Positions 15,900-23,015 of a stretch of 64,000 nt of DNA are shown one piece after another. Made by a program: the position numbers and the translations under genes. The notes under the pieces were generated by a model that worked only from the letters and a program-made list of their open reading frames with translations, did not search any database and was not told the origin of the DNA. The stretch's first letter is position 1. Every line of letters starts with the position of its first letter. The stretch comes from Kofleriaceae bacterium (GTDB lineage: Bacteria; Myxococcota_A; Polyangia; Haliangiales; Haliangiaceae), in contig JANTGM010000003.1 of NCBI GenBank assembly GCA_024762925.1, forward strand, positions 1 through 64,000. The letters run 5' to 3'.

Positions 15900-16052
15900 T
15901 TACGAGTCTTCCTCGGGAGACTCCACGCCCACATCCGAGCCGGCACGAGGCAGGTTTCCCGTGTGCCGAATGTCTTTTTCCCTGACCATGAAAATGATGA
16001 GTTCGGCAAGAATCGTGATGTGGTCACCAATATGCTCCAGCGTTGCGGTTTA
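15900..16052 (-). pseudogene. phoU 3' remnant
   Basis: On the minus strand, 49 codons followed by TAA encode LEHIGDHITILAELIIFMV, then REKDIRHTGN and an acidic tail. This is the C-terminal helix of PhoU, the phosphate-signalling adaptor, whose consensus there is close to LERIGDHxTNIAExxIFMV-GKDxRH. Immediately upstream the frame is closed by a TAA (16050-16052), and further upstream the sequence becomes a 15-bp tandem repeat and then the aconitase gene. The first three-quarters of phoU is therefore gone. No pst or pho partner genes are in the window. Confidence 0.7.
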
Positions 16053-16131
16053 CTCGGGTACCGCTTGCATTTGGAGCATAGGAAGTCCTTGAGTCGCAAG
16101 TCGGAGGGAGAAGGCAACCTCGGCTGAGCAA

Positions 16132-16206
16132 GCGCCCAGCCGATTTGCGCCCAGCCGATTTGCGCCCAGCCGATTTGCGCCCAGCCGATTTGCGCCCAGC
16201 CGATTT
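16132..16206. repeat. 15-bp tandem repeat, five copies
   Basis: Five identical head-to-tail copies of GCGCCCAGCCGATTT, then a truncated sixth copy (GCGCCC). The array lies between the aconitase-family gene and the phoU remnant. Because the unit is a multiple of three it reads as a repeating pentapeptide (AQIGW) on the minus strand, but that frame has no other support as a gene. Confidence 0.95.
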
Positions 16207-16247
16207 GCGCCCGATCTGTGCCGCAATCTACGCGATTCGAATTCGCA

Positions 16248-18227
16248 TTATCCAGCGAACATGCCAGCTCGGTATTCAACAATCTTGCCGGCAACTGCGG
16301 ATGCCGCCACAGTGAGTGGCGAGGCCAGATACAGGTTTCCTGGACCAGAGCGGCCTTTGTAGTTTCGGTTGATGGCCGAGACACTTACCTGCTTTGAGTT
16401 TATGGAAACGCCTGGGCCGCAGCCGATGCAAGCGCCACAGCCTGGACTGATAATATGCACTCCAGTGCGCTCGAAAATCTCAAGGTACCCTTTGTCCTTG
16501 GCGTATTCGGCGACTTCCTTTGAGCCAAACTGCAGATAGAAATTTACTGAGTCGGCGACTTTGCGTCCAGCCTTGTCAGCTTCGGTCATGACCTGTGCGT
16601 AGAAGTCGATGTCATCGCACTTGCCCGCTGTGCAAGAACCGCCGTAAGCAATGTCGATCTTGACCTCGCCAATCTCATCGATGTTGGCACCGTTCTTAGG
16701 ATCGGATGCCTCACCCTTCTCGGGGTCGCCTGGAGTTGCAACCATGGGTGCGATGGTGGCCAGGTCGATCGTGTGGATGCCACCGGCGTGATGCGCACCT
16801 TCATCGGGCGTTACAATCTTCGCTTTCAGCGCATCAAAGCTAGCATCGGGACGCCTATCGGCCATCCACTGCACCATCACATCATCGCATTCAACAACCG
16901 CACCGCGCGCTGTGCACTCGGTTGCCATGTTCGCAAGGGTTGCTCGCTCATCCGGTGACATTCCAAGGAGCCCTTCGCCACCAAATTCCATCACGCGATC
17001 GAGGGTTTCTTCGCGCTTCGCATAGGTGTTGAGGATGTGAAGGATGACGTCTTTGGCTGTTACGCCCGCTCGCATGGTGCCTTGCAACTCAAAGCGAATT
17101 GACTCGGGCACATTGAGCGGGGTTACCCCCCAGTAGGCCAACGCAGCATACTCGGTAGCTCCAACGCCCCACGCTAAAGCGCCGTTTGCGCCGCCCATGC
17201 ACGTGTGGCTATCGGTTGCCTGGATGAAGTCCCCGGGCTCAATAAACTGCTCGCGCGCGACCTGGTGACAGATGCCTGGAGAAATCTTGTCTACAGCGTT
17301 GTAGTTGCGAACGCCTGTGTGTGCTTGGAACTCGCGCTGCATCTCGCGAAGCACTTCAATCTTGTCAACGAAAGGGGCAAACTTGGCAACGCCATCTGCG
17401 TAGATGAGGTGGTCTTCAAATACTGCAAAGCTCGAAGGATCTTTGATCTTGTAGTCATCGCCATACTCGGTTCGAAGAAAGTGATGCACTTGCGCGGTTG
17501 TGAACTCGTGGGAGTAGCCTCCATCGACATTGACCATCACCGCATCGCCAGCTTTAAGGTACTTGCCCTGACCTGGTAGCAGCTTGTTTGCCAAGATCTT
17601 TTCAGTCATGTTCATCGGACGTGGCTCAGTACCCGGACTCTTTAGGGAAATCTCTCCTTTGTCGAGGCGCTCGCAAAACTTGAAGAGCCCGCCAGACTCG
17701 ATGATATGGGTGGTGATGGCGTCGTGACCTTGGGTAAACTCTGAGATCGCGAGCTCTTCGCCTGCCATCAAGCGACCCAGCGTTGCATGGTCGCACATGA
17801 GCTGCCCAATATTGATGTTGTTGCGTGCGTGAATTGGCGCGAAGGAAGCAGCCACAGCGATGCGCACCCCCGAATAGGCCTCGCACTGTGCTGCCGTTTC
17901 GCGAGATGAACCAACGCCTTTTTGATAGCCCGAGACGATCACTTCGAAGCCGCCATTGGCGACGGCGTCCTGGGCAATGAGTCGCTCACCATCGACGATC
18001 AAACCTGCATAGGCATTGCGGGCGATTTTTTCAGGGTCCCAATCAAAGCAAACCCAAGCAGGTGTCATGGCGTCTGTATTGATGTTGTCGAGCAAGTCAT
18101 CAACAGTGACATCCTTCATCGTGAGGGTGAGTTCCCCGCTCAGCTGCTGGCGAATCTGCTCAGGGTCCTTGGTGAGAAATAGGACTCTTTTGCTTGGGTC
18201 GAGCTTGATGCTTCTGCCTTCAGACAT
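16248..18227 (-). CDS. Aconitase-family hydratase, swivel domain first
   Basis: A 659-residue member of the aconitase/isopropylmalate dehydratase superfamily. The swivel (LeuD-like) domain comes first, with GSSRETAAQCEAYSG at 106-120 and ASFAPIHARNNINIG. The catalytic (LeuC-like) domain follows, with DSHT at 339-342 and the three [4Fe-4S] Cys ligands at about 532 (GGSCTAG), 597 and 600 (PGCGACIG). This swivel-then-catalytic order is that of AcnB, but the AcnB HEAT-like N-terminal domain is missing. It probably isomerises citrate to isocitrate, and homoaconitate or isopropylmalate activity cannot be excluded. It stands alone, with the tandem repeat directly downstream. Confidence 0.88.
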   Translation of the reverse strand: MSEGRSIKLDPSKRVLFLTKDPEQIRQQLSGELTLTMKDVTVDDLLDNINTDAMTPAWVCFDWDPEKIARNAYAGLIVDGERLIAQDAVANGGFEVIVSGYQKGVGSSRETAAQCEAYSGVRIAVAASFAPIHARNNINIGQLMCDHATLGRLMAGEELAISEFTQGHDAITTHIIESGGLFKFCERLDKGEISLKSPGTEPRPMNMTEKILANKLLPGQGKYLKAGDAVMVNVDGGYSHEFTTAQVHHFLRTEYGDDYKIKDPSSFAVFEDHLIYADGVAKFAPFVDKIEVLREMQREFQAHTGVRNYNAVDKISPGICHQVAREQFIEPGDFIQATDSHTCMGGANGALAWGVGATEYAALAYWGVTPLNVPESIRFELQGTMRAGVTAKDVILHILNTYAKREETLDRVMEFGGEGLLGMSPDERATLANMATECTARGAVVECDDVMVQWMADRRPDASFDALKAKIVTPDEGAHHAGGIHTIDLATIAPMVATPGDPEKGEASDPKNGANIDEIGEVKIDIAYGGSCTAGKCDDIDFYAQVMTEADKAGRKVADSVNFYLQFGSKEVAEYAKDKGYLEIFERTGVHIISPGCGACIGCGPGVSINSKQVSVSAINRNYKGRSGPGNLYLASPLTVAASAVAGKIVEYRAGMFAG

Positions 18228-18373
18228 GCTTCGCTTGTACCAAGCGGAAGGGGCCCGCGCTACCAGCGGGAGGGCTGCTAGAGGTGGCTTTGGAAGGTGC
18301 CCAACGCGTCATAGTTTCACCGCAGTTTGGGGGGGTGCCGCTTGTGCTAAGGGTGGAAGCGCCGCAGGTGGTG

Positions 18374-19066
18374 CTATTTTGCTCGAAATCTCTTTCGGTC
18401 CAGCATCCAAGTAACGACCGGATACACCGTGATTAAGGGCAAGAGATAGAAGGCCGGATTGGCAAGTTCGACGCCGCGAGGCCGGTAGACACCTCCGTGC
18501 ATGGCGCTTGCGGTCGCATACGTGAAAAGCACGGCCCAACCACAGCGGGCCCAGAGTTGATAGTCAACCAGCTTCGCAGGCGGCTCGATGGTCTGTGCAA
18601 GAGAGCGACCTTCGGAGACGAGCAAGCCGCGCCATTTGTCAAAGTCCCAGATCACAAGGCCCAGCGTTCCTGCGGTCATGAGCGTGACGGTGATGAGTGT
18701 CGGAGTGCCCACACCTGTGCTCCAACAAAGTGCACTGATGGCAACCAAGATCGGCAACATGACGATGGCGCCCAGAAACGCGAAGTACTGGGTCATCAGC
18801 AGACAGGCCGCCACGAGTTGCAACAGTCCCACAAAGCGATAGAAGAGACCGGTCGCGAGAAATGCATGTAAGAACTCGTGAAACGCGCCGGTCTTGTCGG
18901 GGGCGGTAAACGGTTGCCCTAGTACTTTTTTTAGCCCGGCAGGGAGAAAGGCGAAGCCAATCAAGATGCGCAAATTCACCACGCATAGAGCCGCCCAACG
19001 CTTCTCCCGAAGTCTTGACAGTGTTGTGTCGCGCCTCGAGCGCGTCGCTTTCTCGGTGAGGGACAC
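18374..19066 (-). CDS. DoxX-like membrane protein
   Basis: A polytopic inner-membrane protein with four to five hydrophobic segments. Features include LRILIGFAFLPAGLKKVLG near the N-terminus, FYRFVGLLQLVAACLLM, then LPILVAISALCW and TLITVTLMTAGTLGLVIWDF, with a final hydrophobic segment followed by Arg/Lys. The 'FLPAGLKKxxG...LVAACLL' layout is that of the DoxX/DoxD family, whose members act in thiosulfate or redox chemistry or are of unknown role. The start is uncertain: the GTG at 19066 has an AGG site, while an ATG at 19219 would add 51 residues of atypical, charged sequence. It has no evident functional partner. Confidence 0.7.
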   Translation of the reverse strand: MSLTEKATRSRRDTTLSRLREKRWAALCVVNLRILIGFAFLPAGLKKVLGQPFTAPDKTGAFHEFLHAFLATGLFYRFVGLLQLVAACLLMTQYFAFLGAIVMLPILVAISALCWSTGVGTPTLITVTLMTAGTLGLVIWDFDKWRGLLVSEGRSLAQTIEPPAKLVDYQLWARCGWAVLFTYATASAMHGGVYRPRGVELANPAFYLLPLITVYPVVTWMLDRKRFRAK

Positions 19067-19249
19067 GACGCTAAACCTATCAGGTATTGGCAAAACAAAG
19101 GCCGGCAACTTGTCTGCAAGGCTATATCGTTGTGACCTCGGTTTGGGAAACCGCAGCTCGAACGCAGCATCATGCTGAGCCGCCAGTAGGCGGAGCGTTG
19201 CTTCATGCTCGGCCGCCATCCTCCGCGCCAAGGCGAGAGCTAGCGGTGC

Positions 19250-20443
19250 TCAAAACTGTAAATCAATCACTTCGATCGATGCCGGCGATGCATATCGAAA
19301 TGGTGCCAATGAGAAGCCGATGCCTGCCGTAACGATGACCTCGGTTCCAGGGCTTAGGCGATAGCGGCCCTCGACAAACTCGGTTTCGATGTGGGCAAGA
19401 GGAACATGCCAAAACCCAACGACCGGGTTTACTTGGCCGCCGTGTGTGTGTCCAGCCAATACCAGATCGACTTTGTCACGAGCAAGTGCGGCAACATGAG
19501 AGTCGAATTGATGTGTCACGAGAACGGTGTAGTCTGCATCAGCTCCGTTGGCTATGAAGTCGGCGATCTCTTTGTCTGGAGTGCGGTAGATGTAGTTGTA
19601 GGCGAGAAAGAGTACCGAGATGCTCTTGCCACCTTGCTCGAACTTGCGCACTTCGTTGTGAAGCATCTGCACACCATTTGCTGCTAGTTTTTCGCGAACC
19701 TCTCGCATGCTTTGCTTCTGATCGCGGTAAGCAAAGTTCTCATGATCTCCTTCGGCGGAGAATGTCCCGAGGCGACTCTCAAGCTTTCCCGCAGACTTGG
19801 CGGCCGCATCAATGTAATCGGGACCAATGTTGATCCAATCCCCACCAGAGAGGACGAGATCGGCTTTCTGCGCATTGACAAGGTCGATGAACTCAGTCGC
19901 GCGAGCGGTTCCTGTCATGTTGTCCTGTTGAAGGTCGCCGACGAACACAATGCGAAGAGATTCGCTGCCGTCGCCAACGGCGTACGAGTGCACCGATAGA
20001 CTGTTGTGCTCAAGCAAAATACGAACAGGGGTGTAGACCAGAAAACAGGTGAGCGGCGCGAGGATGGCGATTGCACGTGCACGCCGGGGCAAGGTGCGGC
20101 CTCGAATCGCCCGACTCGCAACACTGACGAGATCGATGGTCAGCAAGAATGGTAAGGCTGGGAGCATTGCGAGCATGGAGATCCAGAAGGGAATCGAGAG
20201 TCCCCAGGTAATCCACGAGCTAACCGGCAGGCTTATCGACTCGCGACCAAGAGCAAGCGAGATGAGGACAAACGCGATGAAGATTGTGGGATAGCCAAAG
20301 AGGAACCAGCGCATCGCAAACCCAATACGCCTTGCCAGTGTTTCTGAGCCAAGATCGCGGAACGCCTGCATTGTGCGCCGCCGCGTATAGATGCCACCAA
20401 TGGCGACAACAATGAGAGCTGTTCCTGCGAGTACAAACCACAT
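19250..20443 (-). CDS. Membrane-associated metallophosphoesterase (YkuE/YaeI-type)
   Basis: A 397-residue protein. The N-terminal 150 residues contain four hydrophobic segments. A calcineurin-like phosphoesterase domain follows, with the metal motifs GDLQQ, SGGDWINIG, EGDHENF, VTHQFDSH and LAGHTHGGQ. This organisation matches YkuE/YaeI-like phosphoesterases, some of which act on membrane lipids such as UDP-diacylglucosamine at the membrane surface. The gene starts eight bases after a second metallophosphoesterase gene on the same strand, so the two are probably co-expressed. Confidence 0.88.
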   Translation of the reverse strand: MWFVLAGTALIVVAIGGIYTRRRTMQAFRDLGSETLARRIGFAMRWFLFGYPTIFIAFVLISLALGRESISLPVSSWITWGLSIPFWISMLAMLPALPFLLTIDLVSVASRAIRGRTLPRRARAIAILAPLTCFLVYTPVRILLEHNSLSVHSYAVGDGSESLRIVFVGDLQQDNMTGTARATEFIDLVNAQKADLVLSGGDWINIGPDYIDAAAKSAGKLESRLGTFSAEGDHENFAYRDQKQSMREVREKLAANGVQMLHNEVRKFEQGGKSISVLFLAYNYIYRTPDKEIADFIANGADADYTVLVTHQFDSHVAALARDKVDLVLAGHTHGGQVNPVVGFWHVPLAHIETEFVEGRYRLSPGTEVIVTAGIGFSLAPFRYASPASIEVIDLQF

Positions 20444-20450
20444 GACGTGT

Positions 20451-21041
20451 CTAAGGGAGCCAAGGCTCGCCGGTCTCGCAATCGATGTGGCGAATGATCG
20501 AGTGCCCCGGGGCGAACTCTAACAGTCCAAAGGTAATCGGCAAGGGTGGCCTTCGCGGTCCAATGGAGCCGGGATTGAAGGCGATGAGTTTGCCCTCTTG
20601 GCCGAGAAATGGCACATGAGAGTGTCCACAGACAAGGAGGTGCGCCTGGTGTTCGTGCGCAAGTTGGAGCGCGTTCTTGCGAATTCGAGGGCCGTATAGC
20701 GCGATGTGTGTCATGACGATGCGCAACTCGTAGGCATCGTTGTCATGGAGCGTAAGTGCAACCACGTTGGGCCCTGCGTCCTTGCCATCAATGTTGCCGC
20801 GAACTGCCAACGTCTCTGCGAGTGCCTCGAACGGTTCGAGCACCTTTGCATCACCAATGTCGCCAGCGTGTAAGATTAGGTGAGGGGCGATTTTCGTGAG
20901 GTGTCTGATCGCATCTGGATGCGCCTGGCTGTGGGTATCGGAAATCACAGCGATGCGAATTGGCTCATGAGAGGGGAGCGCGATATCTCTAGACGGCGTC
21001 ACTGTGCTTCTGACTATAGGCCTGTGCGCGGCGCGTGACAC
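20451..21041 (-). CDS. YfcE/MJ0936-type phosphodiesterase
   Basis: A small soluble metallophosphoesterase. Motifs in order are IAVISDTHS, LHAGDIGD, VRGNIDG, THIALYGPR, LVCGHSHVPF and FNPGSIGPRR, which give the full two-metal active site of the YfcE family. Members hydrolyse phosphodiesters in vitro, and the physiological substrate is unknown. The longest frame begins with GTG at 21041, and a second GTG at 21002 would remove 13 atypical residues. It is upstream of the membrane phosphoesterase and divergent from the enoyl-CoA hydratase-like gene. Confidence 0.88.
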   Translation of the reverse strand: MSRAAHRPIVRSTVTPSRDIALPSHEPIRIAVISDTHSQAHPDAIRHLTKIAPHLILHAGDIGDAKVLEPFEALAETLAVRGNIDGKDAGPNVVALTLHDNDAYELRIVMTHIALYGPRIRKNALQLAHEHQAHLLVCGHSHVPFLGQEGKLIAFNPGSIGPRRPPLPITFGLLEFAPGHSIIRHIDCETGEPWLP

Positions 21042-21062
21042 TGCTGCTAGGCTGCAATTGCG

Positions 21063-21854
21063 ATGGCAGAACTGGAAATTCGGCGAGATGAGCAGGTCAT
21101 GTGGCTAACCTTGAACCGGCCTGCCGCACGCAATTCCCTCTCTCCGTCGCTCTTGGATACGCTGAGACACACGTGCGCCGATGTGTCTGAGGACCCAAGC
21201 ATCCGCGTCGTGGTTCTCATGGGAGCCAACGGGGTCTTCTCTGCGGGCGCCGATCTCATGGGGTTTATGGCGAGTATGCATGGTGAAGCCCCCGAGCGAG
21301 CGGCGGATGTTGGTCGCCTTGCTGCCGAAGCGCTGCTCGCGCTACCCCAAGTAACGGTTGCTGCAATTGAAGGGCATTGTGTGGGAGGTGGCCTTGTGCT
21401 GGCGACCTCGTGTGATCTGCGTTGGGCGCATGCGGATGCATGGTTTTCGGCCCCAGAACTAGACCTAGGAGTTCCTCTGGCTTGGGGAGGCATGCAGCGA
21501 ATCGCCCAGCTCATGGGCGACACTATGGCTTCGGAGCTCGTGCTAACGTGTCGACGATTCTCTTCAGAGGAGGCCCTGTCTCATGGCTTGATCTCGCGGC
21601 GCATCGAAGACGACTTCCAAGCGCAGGTAGTCGAGTCTGTTGCGCGCATTTCGGAGAAGCCTGGCTCGGTCCTGCAAGTCACGAAGCGGCAGCTCCAGGG
21701 CATTCGCGGTGGAACATTCGACGGGCGTACCGATGCGGCAGCACTACTGGCAGCCTTGCGGGATCCCGAAAGCCAGCGAGCAGCACAACGCTATTTTGCC
21801 CGTCGCGCAGCAAAGGCCCAGCAGAAACCATCCAAAGGGAACCGTGATGAATGA
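21063..21854 (+). CDS. Enoyl-CoA hydratase/isomerase-family protein
   Basis: A crotonase-fold protein of 263 residues. The CoA-binding and oxyanion elements are present (FSAGADL, HCVGGG). Of the two classical hydratase glutamates, the second is kept (FSAPELDLG, Glu 132). The first, in the GGGxEL motif, is replaced by Val (GGGLVLA, Val 112). Single-Glu crotonases are often isomerases, hydrolases or lyases rather than hydratases, so the reaction cannot be named. The basic C-terminal tail is short of the usual helix ending. The stop overlaps the start of the next small gene in an ATGA. Confidence 0.85.
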   Translation: MAELEIRRDEQVMWLTLNRPAARNSLSPSLLDTLRHTCADVSEDPSIRVVVLMGANGVFSAGADLMGFMASMHGEAPERAADVGRLAAEALLALPQVTVAAIEGHCVGGGLVLATSCDLRWAHADAWFSAPELDLGVPLAWGGMQRIAQLMGDTMASELVLTCRRFSSEEALSHGLISRRIEDDFQAQVVESVARISEKPGSVLQVTKRQLQGIRGGTFDGRTDAAALLAALRDPESQRAAQRYFARRAAKAQQKPSKGNRDE

Positions 21855-22054
21855 TGAAGATGTCGAACGAGCCTGTAGGATCGAGGGTTTTTGTAGACAC
21901 GCTGCGCCGGTTCTCCGATGGCCTCGCAAAGATGGAGCCGTTTCGCATTCAGGCTGCGAATAAGCGCTTCATAGTTCCTGGTGACACGACACGATCGATC
22001 CAGCGCGAGGCGTCTGACGCGAAAGATGAGTTGGAGTTTCAGGTTTGTTCGTGA
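21851..22054 (+). CDS. Small amphi-Trp-like protein
   Basis: A 67-residue protein translationally coupled (ATGA) to the crotonase gene. The sequence has a helical FVDTLRRFSDGLAKMEPF part, a short beta pair (FRIQAANKRFIVPGD) and a terminal strand (DELEFQVCS). This helix-then-strands layout ending in an ELEFQ-type strand resembles amphi-Trp domain proteins, small proteins of unknown role. The resemblance is by eye only, and the terminal Trp is replaced by Cys-Ser. Its 3' end overlaps the convergent DUF817 gene by 16 bases. Confidence 0.6.
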   Translation: MMKMSNEPVGSRVFVDTLRRFSDGLAKMEPFRIQAANKRFIVPGDTTRSIQREASDAKDELEFQVCS

Positions 22055-22905
22055 GAGCTGATGGTTCTCGGCTTGTTGATGAGCGTTACCAAAACGAAGC
22101 TGATGTTCATCAAGAGAAACCAGGACCCGAGCTTCTGCACACCCACCATCTGCCATTGCTCTACTTGTGAAGGGTAGGTCCATGCGTTGGCAAAGGTTGC
22201 GATGTTCTCGGCGAGCCAGATAAAGAGCGTGACGAGCGCAAAGCCCAAGACAAGAGGCATGCGGCGCGCTTCGCGATCGATACGAAAGTAGACCCATGTT
22301 CGGCCGTACAGCAAGATGATGGCCAGCATGAGGAACCAACGCAGATCGGGCAGCATGTGATGACTAAAGAAATTGGCGTAGATCACGAGCGCTAGCACGA
22401 TCGTCCACCGCCGGCGCGGGTAGGTAGAAAAGCGAAACTCAAAGAGGCGCCAAACTCGGGCCAAGTAGCTCCCCACAGCCGCGTACATGAAGCCGGAAAA
22501 GAGCGGCACATTTGCTATGCGTAGGACGCTGTCTTCCGGATAGTGCCAAGAGCCAACTTGGGTTTTGAAGAGTTCCATGATGGTGCCGACAAGATGGTAG
22601 ATGAGAATGATCTTGCCCTCGGCCTTGGTTTCCATATGTGTCGCAAGCAAGAGAACTTGGATGATCACCGAGGCGATCACAAGCACGTCATATCGCGCGA
22701 ACCAGGCATCGTCGGGATAGAAGAAATGGGTCGTGAGAAGGAGGGCCAAGAGAAGCGCGCCAAAGAGCGTGCACCAAGCCTGCTTCACCCCAAAGACGAT
22801 CAGCTCGTAGACACATCGCCCCCAAGCTCCATGGGTGTCTGCAAAGCGACTTCCAAGGACACGGACCTGATGGAGGAATCGCTCAACTCGCCCTGGTGTT
22901 GTCAC
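22039..22905 (-). CDS. DUF817 membrane protein (YoaT-like)
   Basis: A 288-residue integral membrane protein with seven to eight hydrophobic helices. The conserved patch (VGSWHYPE, LRIANVPLFSGFMYAAVG) and the later WLAENIATF and WQMVGVQKLGSW are characteristic of DUF817. The function is unknown; conserved His, Trp, Glu and Ser residues between helices suggest a membrane enzyme or a pigment- or lipid-interacting protein. It initiates with GTG and overlaps the preceding plus-strand gene tail to tail. Confidence 0.85.
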   Translation of the reverse strand: MTTPGRVERFLHQVRVLGSRFADTHGAWGRCVYELIVFGVKQAWCTLFGALLLALLLTTHFFYPDDAWFARYDVLVIASVIIQVLLLATHMETKAEGKIILIYHLVGTIMELFKTQVGSWHYPEDSVLRIANVPLFSGFMYAAVGSYLARVWRLFEFRFSTYPRRRWTIVLALVIYANFFSHHMLPDLRWFLMLAIILLYGRTWVYFRIDREARRMPLVLGFALVTLFIWLAENIATFANAWTYPSQVEQWQMVGVQKLGSWFLLMNISFVLVTLINKPRTISSHEQT

Positions 22906-23015
22906 GGATGCTCTACGTTGCTGGCTAGGTGACTATTCCCAAGCCCACATTGCTCTACGCTGTAGGCAGTCTCTCACAAGGCGAAAGAGTGTTTAAAATT
23001 CGATACGATTGGGGC

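Noticed and set aside
15576-16127. A 183-codon plus-strand frame
   Set aside because: It overlaps the trhO start region on the opposite strand and the phoU remnant, and its composition is not protein-like.
16132-16206. CRISPR-like array
   Set aside because: Units are directly adjacent with no spacers and only 15 bases long.
15896-16384. A minus-strand frame encoding a repeating AQIGW pentapeptide
   Set aside because: The repeat comes from a 15-bp DNA tandem array. The frame overlaps the end of the aconitase gene and has no other protein-like features.
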